The notes under the pieces are model-generated. The model saw only the letters and a program-made list of their open reading frames with translations, searched no databases and was not told the origin of the DNA. The position numbers and the translations under genes were made by a program. From Candidatus Methanomethylophilaceae archaeon (GTDB lineage: Archaea; Thermoplasmatota; Thermoplasmata; Methanomassiliicoccales; Methanomethylophilaceae), in NCBI GenBank assembly GCA_017616575.1, contig JAFZXW010000136.1, positions 1 through 9,296 of the forward strand: DNA of 9,296 nucleotides, in the 5' to 3' direction. Each line of letters begins with the position of its first letter. The stretch's first letter is position 1. This document shows positions 1-6,321 of this stretch, one piece after another.

Positions 1-377
1 CGAAGCTGCCGTCCCTCGGCGTCAGTGCCGATTCCTCCGAGTACCGTTTCGGGGGCTGCGAGCCGTACGACACCGGCCTGGGGGTGGTGGAATATCCCGT
101 CCCGAAGTCGAAGGATTCCCGCGGCAAGACCATCGCCGCGTACCTCTGGCCGATGCACGAGGGGAAGCGCGCCCCTTCCGATTACGTCGAGATGGCCGCA
201 GGGATGGGGGACTTCGCGCTCGCCACCCATTCCTGGCATATGTGCGAACGCCGGGACGGAGGAATTATGGACGCGTCTGAGGAGAGGACTAACGCCGCCC
301 GCGTGCGCGAGGTGTTGGCCGGAATTTTAGACCTGGGGCTCGTCCCGGGGACCATAGGCCGAGGCCCCGCCCTATAG
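1..377 (+). CDS. 3' end of an unidentified protein (N-terminus outside window)
   Basis: An open frame enters from the left edge (first full codon at position 3) and closes with TAG at 375-377, giving about 124 visible residues. A GTG at 84-86 could be read as a start. However, the frame upstream of it is open to the edge and has the same GC-rich codon use, so a gene continuing from outside is more likely. I do not recognise the protein. The visible part is soluble-looking, with an aromatic stretch (AAYLWPMHEG) and a helix-rich charged tail ending LGLVPGTIGRGPAL. That tail vaguely recalls the C-termini of FAD-linked oxidases (a 'DP.G...PG' ending), but the resemblance is too weak to name a function. 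It is not clearly in the folD operon, because a TATA-like box and an inverted repeat separate the two. Confidence 0.68.
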   Translation, partial: KLPSLGVSADSSEYRFGGCEPYDTGLGVVEYPVPKSKDSRGKTIAAYLWPMHEGKRAPSDYVEMAAGMGDFALATHSWHMCERRDGGIMDASEERTNAARVREVLAGILDLGLVPGTIGRGPAL

Positions 378-380
378 TTA

Positions 381-388
381 GTATAAAG
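381..388 (+). promoter_or_regulatory. TATA box of the folD operon
   Basis: GTATAAAG lies just after the stop of the preceding gene, in the only A/T-rich patch of the 45-base gap. Its centre is about 38 bases before the folD ATG. With the usual archaeal TATA-to-start-site distance of about 25 bases, transcription would begin near 410 and leave a leader of about a dozen bases. That leader carries AGGTG (413-417), five bases before the ATG, a short match to the archaeal Shine-Dalgarno sequence. Confidence 0.5.
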
Positions 389-402
389 AAAGGGAACCCT
401 TT
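389..402. repeat. Inverted repeat AAAGGG-AA-CCCTTT downstream of the TATA box
   Basis: The arms AAAGGG (389-394) and CCCTTT (397-402) are perfect reverse complements around a 2-base centre. The element sits directly after the TATA box and before the inferred transcription start, the classical place for a repressor operator. It could alternatively be a small hairpin ending the upstream gene, but it has no T-run after it. Confidence 0.5.
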
Positions 403-422
403 ACCGCACCACAGGTGTATCT

Positions 423-1313
423 ATGACTTCCAGGCTCATTCTGGGAAAGGACGTCTCCGAGGAAATATATTTGGAGCTCAGGGCGAGGATCGCCGCCCTC
501 AAGGAGAGGGGCGTCGTCCCCGGCCTAGCCGTCGTCCTCGTGGGGGACGATCCCGCGTCCCAGGTATACGTCCGCAAGAAAGGGGAGATGTGCGAGTCGC
601 TGGGCATGCATTCCGTCACCGTCCGCATGCCGGGCGACATCTCGCAGGAGGCCCTGATGGCCAAGGTGGAGGAGCTCAACCGCGACCCGTCCGTGCACGG
701 GTTCCTGGTCCAGCTCCCGCTTCCCTCCCATCTGGACGAGGAGCAGGTCATAAATTCCATATCCCCGGACAAGGACGTCGACTGCTTCCATCCGGCCAAC
801 GTCGGCCGTATGCTCATCGGGAACCCCGACTTCCTGCCGGCCACCCCCGCCGGGGTCCAGCAGATGCTGGTCAGGTCCGGGATCGAGACCAAAGGGAAGC
901 ACGTTGTCGTGGTCGGGCGCAGCAACATAGTCGGGAAGCCCATGGCCGCGTTGATGATTCAGAAGGGCGCCGGCGCCGACTCCACCGTGACGGTGGTCCA
1001 TTCCCGCACCAAGAACCTTCCGGAGATCACCAGGCAGGCCGACATACTCGTCGTGGCCATCGGGAAGCCCCGCTTCGTGACCGCGGACATGGTCAAGGAG
1101 GGGGCGGTCGTCATAGACGTCGGGACCAACAGGGTCGACGACCCGTCTAAACCTTCTGGCAGCAGGCTGGTCGGCGACGTCGACTTCGAGGCCGTGAAGG
1201 AGAAGGCCTCGGCGATAACCCCGGTGCCCGGAGGGGTCGGACCGATGACCATATGCATGCTTATGGCGAACGCCGTGAAGGCCGCCGAAAGGGCTTCGGA
1301 GGCCCGCATATGA
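423..1313 (+). CDS. folD: Methylenetetrahydrofolate dehydrogenase/methenyltetrahydrofolate cyclohydrolase
   Basis: FolD is a cytoplasmic bifunctional enzyme that interconverts 5,10-methylene-, 5,10-methenyl- and 10-formyl-tetrahydrofolate using NAD(P). At 296 residues it has the usual FolD length with both domains complete. Visible family motifs are SQVYVRKK (46-53, with catalytic Tyr49 and Lys53), GFLVQLPLP (93-101, Gln97), DKDVDCFHP (116-124, Asp120), the nucleotide-binding loop VVVVGRSNIVGKP (161-173), and TPVPGGVGPMT near the C-terminus (266-276). The start is the first ATG after a TATA box and carries AGGTG five bases upstream. It is the first gene of a five-gene cluster and overlaps kptA by ATGA. 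Methanomassiliicoccales are reported to lack the tetrahydromethanopterin C1 branch of other methanogens, so a folate FolD fits biosynthetic C1 supply there; that link is inference. All key residues appear intact. Confidence 0.97.
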   Translation: MTSRLILGKDVSEEIYLELRARIAALKERGVVPGLAVVLVGDDPASQVYVRKKGEMCESLGMHSVTVRMPGDISQEALMAKVEELNRDPSVHGFLVQLPLPSHLDEEQVINSISPDKDVDCFHPANVGRMLIGNPDFLPATPAGVQQMLVRSGIETKGKHVVVVGRSNIVGKPMAALMIQKGAGADSTVTVVHSRTKNLPEITRQADILVVAIGKPRFVTADMVKEGAVVIDVGTNRVDDPSKPSGSRLVGDVDFEAVKEKASAITPVPGGVGPMTICMLMANAVKAAERASEARI

Positions 1314-1963
1314 TAAGGGAATGCGAGGAGCACGGCTATTTCAGGGACGAGAGGTGCCCTTACTGCGGCGAGGAGGGCAAGTTCCTGATGTCCGACTACG
1401 AGGTCGAGAAGCTCGGGAGGTCCCTCGCCGGGATACTCAGGCACCGCAAGAACGACCCGGACATGGACTCCCAGGGGTACGTCTCCATCCGCGAGGTCCT
1501 GAACATAGTGAAGGCCCGCAACAGCCGCATGGACTGGCTCAGGACGAGGCACATCGAGGCCCTGGTCGAGACCGACCCGAAGGGCAGGTACATGATAGTC
1601 GGCGGGAAGATCAAGGCCACCTACGGCCACACCGTCCAGCTCGACCTGGTCCTGGACAACGAGGACGTGCCGGAGTTCCTCTACTATCCGGCCACCCCGG
1701 AGGAGGCCGGCTTTCTGGAGGAGTCCGGGATATACCCTTCCGACAGGGCCATGGTCCACCTGTCGCTCACCTACGGGGACGCCTACAAGGCGGGGTCCGT
1801 CAGGGTCGACGACCCCGTGGTGCTCGAGGTGGACACCGACGTCTGCATAGACATGGGGTACGACATAGGGAAGGCCGCCCGCACCGTGTTCCTGTGCAAG
1901 CACGTGCCCCCGGAGGCCATCTCGGTCGCAGACCCAGACGATTACGAGGAGGAGCGAGGATGA
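1310..1963 (+). CDS. kptA: RNA 2'-phosphotransferase, KptA/Tpt1 family, with N-terminal zinc knuckle
   Basis: KptA/Tpt1 enzymes transfer an internal RNA 2'-phosphate to NAD+, giving ADP-ribose 1'',2''-cyclic phosphate. Their role in archaea is unclear because archaeal tRNA ligation leaves no 2'-phosphate. The protein is 217 residues. An N-terminal zinc-type cluster, C5-x2-H8-x7-C16-x2-C19, precedes the KptA domain. Matches to the catalytic core are LRH (43-45), KATYGHT (102-108, equivalent to the bacterial RAxQGHS), and SDRAMVHLS (144-152). The bacterial YHGT motif is replaced here by YYPA (125-128), which I recall as normal for euryarchaeal members. The start used is ATG 1310, overlapping the folD stop (ATGA); an in-frame ATG at 1253 would only add residues from the folD shadow. 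The gene overlaps the next one by ATGA too, indicating translational coupling. The acidic tail ends DDYEEERG. Confidence 0.88.
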   Translation: MIRECEEHGYFRDERCPYCGEEGKFLMSDYEVEKLGRSLAGILRHRKNDPDMDSQGYVSIREVLNIVKARNSRMDWLRTRHIEALVETDPKGRYMIVGGKIKATYGHTVQLDLVLDNEDVPEFLYYPATPEEAGFLEESGIYPSDRAMVHLSLTYGDAYKAGSVRVDDPVVLEVDTDVCIDMGYDIGKAARTVFLCKHVPPEAISVADPDDYEEERG

Positions 1964-2910
1964 CATACGTTTTGAGGCCGGACGAGGTCCGCGAGAGGTA
2001 CGGCCCCCTGTTCTGCAAGGGGTTCTTCACCCTCGTTGACGAGGAGAACGGCGTCGCCCAGGTCATAGAGAAATGCAGCGCGGAGGGCCCCGCCCAGTGG
2101 GACGTGGTCAACAGGCGTCGCACCAAAGGGATAGCGACCGACGTGAGGCTGAGGTCCGGGACGATAGTCATGGACGTCGTCATCGGCGAGGGGGAGATTT
2201 CTTTCGGCCCGGCCCAGCAGGACATAGGCGGCCAGGGGCTCAAGGCCTTGAAGGTCGAGGGGGACGAGGTCCGCACCACATGGTACGGGATCGCCGGCGC
2301 CTCCGTGGGCATAGGCGCCTGCCTGCCCCAGTGCGAGGACGTCATACGCACCGAGTACCCCGACGACTTCAAGATCGGGGGGGCCAACCGCGCACATGTG
2401 GACATCATCACGCCGAAGTACGTGCGCGTAGTGATCGGCATCGACGACACCGACACCAAGGAGAAGGGCGCGTCGTGGGTGACGTCTTTGAAGATGGCGA
2501 CCCAGTGCCCCATAGGCAAGTTCCTGGAGCACAAGATCATCCAGCTCAACCCCAAGGTCCCCACCAAGACGACCAACTGCTGCTCCACCGCGGCCTCTTT
2601 CGCCGTCAGGGAGGAGGACATCCCCGCGCTGGTGGAGTACGCCGTCGACTTCGTCAAGAAGGAGTCCCTCTCGGACGGGAGCGTCGTGACCGTGTTCAAA
2701 GGCCTGAAGATCCCGGAGCCGCTGAAGGAGTTCGGGTGGAGCTGCAAGTCCGTCCTGTACACCCAGGAGGACGCCGTCCGCGCCGCCGAGGAGAACGGGG
2801 TCCAGATCATCGCCGTCACCGGCATGAAAGGGGTCATCGGCGCGGTCGCTGCCATAGGATGCTTCGACCTGGGGGAGGCCGCAGCGGGCATTCCAGAGGA
2901 TTTCCAGTGA
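1960..2910 (+). CDS. Methanogenesis marker protein 11 (TiaS-like DDTD domain)
   Basis: This 316-residue protein matches my recollection of methanogenesis marker protein 11, a family nearly confined to methanogens whose function is unknown. The key stretch is VIGIDDTDTKEKGASW (158-173), followed by QLNPKVPTKTTNCCST (195-210) and GVIGAVAAIGC (291-301). These resemble, in order, the DDTD catalytic motif, the LNPxxPxKT segment and the GxIGAxAAIG segment of TiaS, the ATP-dependent tRNA-Ile2 agmatidine synthase. The first 150 residues have no motif I can name. The protein lacks the zinc-ribbon and OB-fold tail of true TiaS, so agmatidine synthesis is not implied. The start is ATG 1960, with GAGGAGG at 1946-1952 (7-base spacing) and an ATGA overlap with kptA; the frame is open far upstream but only as a shadow of kptA. 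Its place after kptA hints at an RNA substrate, which is inference only. Confidence 0.82.
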   Translation: MTYVLRPDEVRERYGPLFCKGFFTLVDEENGVAQVIEKCSAEGPAQWDVVNRRRTKGIATDVRLRSGTIVMDVVIGEGEISFGPAQQDIGGQGLKALKVEGDEVRTTWYGIAGASVGIGACLPQCEDVIRTEYPDDFKIGGANRAHVDIITPKYVRVVIGIDDTDTKEKGASWVTSLKMATQCPIGKFLEHKIIQLNPKVPTKTTNCCSTAASFAVREEDIPALVEYAVDFVKKESLSDGSVVTVFKGLKIPEPLKEFGWSCKSVLYTQEDAVRAAEENGVQIIAVTGMKGVIGAVAAIGCFDLGEAAAGIPEDFQ

Positions 2911-2914
2911 TCTC

Positions 2915-3697
2915 ATGGACTATCCGCGCATAATCTCGGACCCGATGTACTCCGTGTACCAGTCCCGCATAGAGAAGGAGGTCAGGGGCTACGACATGCC
3001 TCAGCATATCGCCGTCATCATGGACGGGAACAGGAGGTACGCGAAGGAGGTCCTCATGACGGAGGACACGAACAAAGGCCACGAGATGGGCAAGTCCAAG
3101 CTCCGCGAGGTCCTGGACTGGTGCATCGACCTCGGGATAAGGTACCTCACGGTCTACGCCTTCTCCATGGAGAACTTCAAGAGGGAGGACTCCGAGGTGG
3201 AGTTCCTCATGAGGTCCCTCGCCAGCGCCCTCACCGAGTTCGCCAACGACGAGCGCATCCACCAGTACCAGGTGTCCATCCGCGTCATCGGGGACTGCTC
3301 CCTGCTGCCGGACTATGTTCTGAAAGCGATGGACTTCGCTCTGGAGAAGACCAAGGGATACGACAGGTACCACCTGAACCTAGCCATAGCCTACAGCGGC
3401 CGCCATGACATCACGACGGCAGTCCGCGGCATCGTCAAGGACGTGATGGACGGGAAGCTCGACATCGACGACATCGACGAGAACGTCTTCGGGAAGTACG
3501 TGTCCACCTTCGGCCTCCCGGACCCGGACCTGGTCATGCGCACGTCCGGGGAGGTCCGCATATCCAACTTCCTCCTGTGGCAGATGGCGTATTCGGAGCT
3601 GTATTTCATAGACGTCTACTGGCCGGGGTTCAGGTACATCGACCTGCTCAGGGCGATCAGGACCTACCAGCAGCGTCACAGGCGCTACGGGAAGTGA
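2915..3697 (+). CDS. uppS: Polyprenyl diphosphate synthase (cis-prenyltransferase)
   Basis: The enzyme adds isopentenyl diphosphate units in cis to an allylic diphosphate, in archaea typically geranylgeranyl diphosphate, to make the long polyprenyl carrier used for surface glycosylation. It is a soluble or membrane-associated enzyme. All signature motifs are present in 260 residues: HIAVIMDGNRRYA (31-43, catalytic Asp37), YAFSMENFKR (81-90), AYSGRHDI (159-166), and the C-terminal signature DLVMRTSGEVRISNFLLWQ (205-223) followed by AYSELYF (225-231). A short insertion after NRRYA (EVLMTEDTNKG) is visible before the conserved GHEMG segment. The ATG at 2915 lies four bases after the preceding stop; AGTGATC (2906-2912) is a partial Shine-Dalgarno match. 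It is followed after three bases by the radical SAM gene. The protein is complete with no sign of damage. Confidence 0.95.
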   Translation: MDYPRIISDPMYSVYQSRIEKEVRGYDMPQHIAVIMDGNRRYAKEVLMTEDTNKGHEMGKSKLREVLDWCIDLGIRYLTVYAFSMENFKREDSEVEFLMRSLASALTEFANDERIHQYQVSIRVIGDCSLLPDYVLKAMDFALEKTKGYDRYHLNLAIAYSGRHDITTAVRGIVKDVMDGKLDIDDIDENVFGKYVSTFGLPDPDLVMRTSGEVRISNFLLWQMAYSELYFIDVYWPGFRYIDLLRAIRTYQQRHRRYGK

Positions 3698-3700
3698 GGC

Positions 3701-5482
3701 GTGTCCCGCTACGACGTAGTGTTCCTGCACGCCCCGAGCGTCTACGACTTCCGCAAGAAGCCCATATTCTACGGGCCGGTGAGCGACGTCATCCCGTCCT
3801 CGCCGGTCTTCGAGATGTACCCGGTGGGGTTCATGACCATATCCTCCCACCTGGAGGCCGCCGGCTACAGGACGCGCATAGCCAACATCGCCGTCCAGAT
3901 GCTGGCCGACGACCGGTTCGACGCCGAGAAGAAGATCGCGGGCCTGGACGCCGACGTCTTCGCCATCGACCTCCACTGGATGCCGCACGCGCACGGGGCG
4001 CTGGAGCTGGCAAAGATAGTCAAGAGGCTCCATCCGGGGTCCAAGGTCGAGCTGGGGGGGTTCACCTCCTCATATTTCCACGAGGAGCTGATAGCCCGCC
4101 CCGAGGTGGACCTGGTCATGCGCGGCGACACCACAGAGGTCCCGACGGTCCGGATGATGGACGTCCTCCAGAAAGGGGGAGACCTCTCCGATGTCCCGAA
4201 CCTGACCTGGAAGGATGAATCCGGGAGGCCGCATTCCAACCCGCTCTCGTATTCCTTGGAATCACTGGACGAGGTCATATTCGACTACGGGACGATGATC
4301 AAGTGCACCATGCGCAGCATGGACGTCAAGGGCGCCCTCCCCTGGCAGGGGTGGGACAAGATCCCCCTGACCTCGGTGTTCACCGTGAGGGGGTGCTCCG
4401 TCAACTGCGCCGAGTGCGGCGGATCCCATTTCGCGAACTCCCGCGTAGCCTGCAGAAAGTCGCCGGCGTTCAGGAGCCCGGAGAGGCTGGCCGACGACAT
4501 GGAGATGATCCAGTCCTACTTCAAGGCCCCAGTGTTCATCGTCGGGGACCTCAGGCAGGGCGGCATGGGGTACGCGGACCGTTTCCTGGAGGAGTGCAGG
4601 AGCCGGCGCATAAGGAACCATGTGGTGGTGGAGCTGTTCAACGGCGCCACGCCGGAGTACTTCCAGAAGCTGGACAAGGCCTTCGAGGGCGGTTGGTCGA
4701 TAGAGTTCTCCCCCGACTCCCACGACGAGAAGGTGTGCTTCGCCCTCGGCAAAGGGTACACCAACGAGAACATCGAGAAGACGGTCGCGTCGTCGTTCAG
4801 GAACGGTTGCAGCAGGTTCGACCTGTTCTACATGAACGGCCTGCCGTTCCAGGACAGGGAGTCCGCGCTGGACAGCGCCAGGGCCTCCGAGCGCCTCTGG
4901 GCGTCGGTGCGCAGAGAGGACAGGCTGTTCATATACAACGCCCCGTTCGCTCCGTTCGTCGATCCCGGCAGCCGTGTCTTCGAGGAGCCGGATAAATGGG
5001 GGTACAGGCTCCGCGCCCGCACGCTGGAAGACCACAGGAGGCTGCTGGACAGCCCTTCCTGGAAGCATGTGCTGTCCTATGAGACCGAATGGATGAGCAG
5101 GGACGACGTCGCCGAGATTTCCTACGATGCCGCCCAGATCCTGGCCGAGAAGGAGTTCGGGGCAGGCCGCATATCCGAGCAGGTCTATCGGGACAGGCGC
5201 GAGAGGACGGAGTTCGCTCGGGAATTGATGCACAAGGTCGACTCCATCCTGGAGATCGCGGATCCGGAGGAGAGGGAGGCCCGCCTGTGGGAGACCAAGG
5301 ACGAGGGCTCCCGCATGATGAACTCCACGGTCTGCAACAAGAAGGACCTGGACTGGGAGGCCGGGCCTATATGGAGCAACGCCCCCCGCATCGGGGTGGC
5401 GCTGTTGAAGTCGTTTTTCAGAAGGCGATCGCCTTCCGCTCATCCTTCTGGATTTGCCTATCGTGTCATCCACCGCGGCTAG
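3701..5482 (+). CDS. B12-binding domain/radical SAM protein, Ta0216-like
   Basis: This 593-residue protein has an N-terminal cobalamin-binding-like Rossmann domain (about 1-150; DLHWMPHAHGALELA at 90-104, GGFTSSYF at 119-126, VDLVMRGDTTE at 136-146). A radical SAM core begins at FTVRGCSVNCAECGG (227-241), where Cys232, Cys236 and Cys239 form the CxxxCxxC site for the SAM-binding 4Fe-4S cluster. The order and motifs resemble the family called 'B12-binding/radical SAM, Ta0216', known from Thermoplasma relatives; its reaction is unknown. The start is GTG 3701, three bases after the uppS stop, with GTGAGG just upstream; the nearest in-frame ATG is 38 codons in and would remove part of the B12 domain. 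The last residues (RRRSPSAHPSGFAYRVIHRG) look non-conserved and overlap the end of proC on the other strand, so the true C-terminus may differ if a base is miscalled there. Tight linkage to uppS suggests a lipid-carrier or envelope substrate; that is speculation. Confidence 0.87.
   Translation: MSRYDVVFLHAPSVYDFRKKPIFYGPVSDVIPSSPVFEMYPVGFMTISSHLEAAGYRTRIANIAVQMLADDRFDAEKKIAGLDADVFAIDLHWMPHAHGALELAKIVKRLHPGSKVELGGFTSSYFHEELIARPEVDLVMRGDTTEVPTVRMMDVLQKGGDLSDVPNLTWKDESGRPHSNPLSYSLESLDEVIFDYGTMIKCTMRSMDVKGALPWQGWDKIPLTSVFTVRGCSVNCAECGGSHFANSRVACRKSPAFRSPERLADDMEMIQSYFKAPVFIVGDLRQGGMGYADRFLEECRSRRIRNHVVVELFNGATPEYFQKLDKAFEGGWSIEFSPDSHDEKVCFALGKGYTNENIEKTVASSFRNGCSRFDLFYMNGLPFQDRESALDSARASERLWASVRREDRLFIYNAPFAPFVDPGSRVFEEPDKWGYRLRARTLEDHRRLLDSPSWKHVLSYETEWMSRDDVAEISYDAAQILAEKEFGAGRISEQVYRDRRERTEFARELMHKVDSILEIADPEEREARLWETKDEGSRMMNSTVCNKKDLDWEAGPIWSNAPRIGVALLKSFFRRRSPSAHPSGFAYRVIHRG
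5421..5436. repeat. Perfect 16-base palindrome at a convergent gene junction
   Basis: GAAGGCGATCGCCTTC is its own reverse complement and contains the 8-base core GCGATCGC. It lies at the meeting point of the radical SAM gene and proC, inside the last codons of the former. As RNA it could fold into a stem of up to six pairs on either strand, which would fit a bidirectional stop signal. Neither side is followed by a U-rich run, so a terminator is only a guess. A short T5 run (5414-5418) lies just upstream on the plus strand. Confidence 0.55.
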
Positions 5483-6223
5483 GACCGCCGACCTGAGGCC
5501 GAGGTCTTCCAAGGCCTTCACGCCGACGATGGTGGTCCCTGCCGGGGAGCAGACCTCGTCCTTGAGCTGGCATGGATGCTTCCCCGTCTCAAGGACCATC
5601 TTCGCCGCTCCGAGCATCGACTGTGCGGCCAGCCTTATCGAGTCCGCGCGGGACAGCCCGTTCAGGACTCCCGCGTCCGCCATCGCGTCGATGACCATGT
5701 ACATGAACGCGGGGGAGCTTCCGGCTATCCCGGTTATCGCGTCCATCTCGGATTCCGGAACCTCCACCGCGAGGCCGACGGCGTCCAGCATCCCCGCGAC
5801 CATCCTCTTGTCCTCCTGCCCTAGTTTCGGTGAGCAGGAGTATCCCATGGCTCCTTCGAGCACCATGCAGCAGTGGTTCGGCATCACCCTCACGACCTTC
5901 GCCCCGGGCGCCATGCCCTCCAGTTTCTCCATGGAAAGCCCGGCGACGACGCTGACGAGGATCTTCCCGTCGCATTCCACCTTCTGGGAGAACACCTCGG
6001 CCACATGCTTCGGCTTGACCGCGAGCACGAGGACGTCCGCGGCCTTCGACATCTCCTCCGCGGTCTCGTAAGTCCTTATCCCGTATGCGTTTCCAATGCG
6101 GGAGCGGGTGCTCTCCGACGGGGCGCAGGCCGTTATCTGGTCTTTGGAGAAGACGTTTTTAGAAATCAGCCCTGCGATAAGGGCTTCCCCCATTTTTCCT
6201 GCTCCGATGAATCCAATGGTCAT
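5441..6223 (-). CDS. proC: Pyrroline-5-carboxylate reductase; normal stop codon missing
   Basis: ProC reduces 1-pyrroline-5-carboxylate to proline with NAD(P)H in the cytoplasm, the last step of proline synthesis. The frame starts MTIGFIGAGKMGEALIAGL, a Rossmann nucleotide-binding loop (GxGxMG at 7-12). The C-terminal family signature covers about 165-245, including GIAGSSPAFMYM (165-176), DEVCSPAGTTI (222-232) and LGLRSAV (241-247). The start is fixed by AGGAGG six bases before ATG 6223. The family ends near residue 260-270, just after DDTIGKSRR (252-260), but no stop follows in frame. The frame runs on, antisense to the radical SAM gene, to a TGA at 4262-4264, which would make 653 residues. 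I give only the conserved part. One base fewer near 5443-5450 would create TGA at 5440-5442; one base more gives DERKAIAF and TGA at 5418-5420. A sequencing error or a recent frameshift is the simplest reading. Confidence 0.9.
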
Positions 6224-6229
6224 GTCATG

Positions 6230-6235
6230 CCTCCT
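6230..6235 (-). promoter_or_regulatory. Strong ribosome binding site of proC
   Basis: Read on the minus strand, AGGAGG lies six bases before the proC ATG. It is a perfect core Shine-Dalgarno match and fixes the start of this gene. Confidence 0.7.
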
Positions 6236-6300
6236 CGGACGTCACGGCACATGGTTGGACCTGCTCCGGACCGTCCGTCCCTTTCACAAGGATGGATGCA

Positions 6301-6312
6301 ACGTATTTATCC
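6301..6312. promoter_or_regulatory. A/T-rich core of the divergent proC / transglutaminase promoter
   Basis: ACGTATTTATCC is the only A/T-rich patch between the two divergent genes. On the minus strand it reads GGATAAATACGT, a reasonable TATA box about 80 bases before proC, giving a leader of about 55 bases that contains the AGGAGG site. On the plus strand TATTTATC is centred about 26 bases before an ATG at 6332. That is the distance expected for a leaderless transcript of the transglutaminase gene, whose alternative upstream starts (6296, 6314) would then be untranscribed. One shared element or two overlapping ones cannot be told apart here. Confidence 0.4.
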
Positions 6313-6321
6313 GATGGGTAA

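Noticed and set aside
1321..1959. Upstream in-frame extension of marker protein 11 to 529 codons
   Set aside because: The extension is Arg/Gly-rich and overlaps all of kptA; the strong GAGGAGG and ATGA overlap place the start at 1960.
959..1966. 335-codon open frame on the minus strand
   Set aside because: It lies opposite folD and kptA, both clearly coding, and its composition is that of an antisense shadow in GC-rich DNA with no recognisable motif.
1800..2891. 363-codon open frame on the minus strand
   Set aside because: It is opposite kptA and marker protein 11, whose family motifs are intact; it has low-complexity Ser/Thr/Pro-rich shadow composition.
5414..5418. T5 run as a terminator for the radical SAM gene
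   Set aside because: It lies more than 60 bases before that gene's stop codon in the present frame, so it cannot end the transcript of an intact gene.
4262..5440. A genuine ProC fusion domain
   Set aside because: The stretch is exactly antisense to a well-supported radical SAM gene and has no motif, so it is better explained by a lost stop codon.
5454..6071. 205-codon open frame on the plus strand
   Set aside because: It is opposite proC, whose signature is clear, and follows the avoidance of stop-complement codons in the sense gene.
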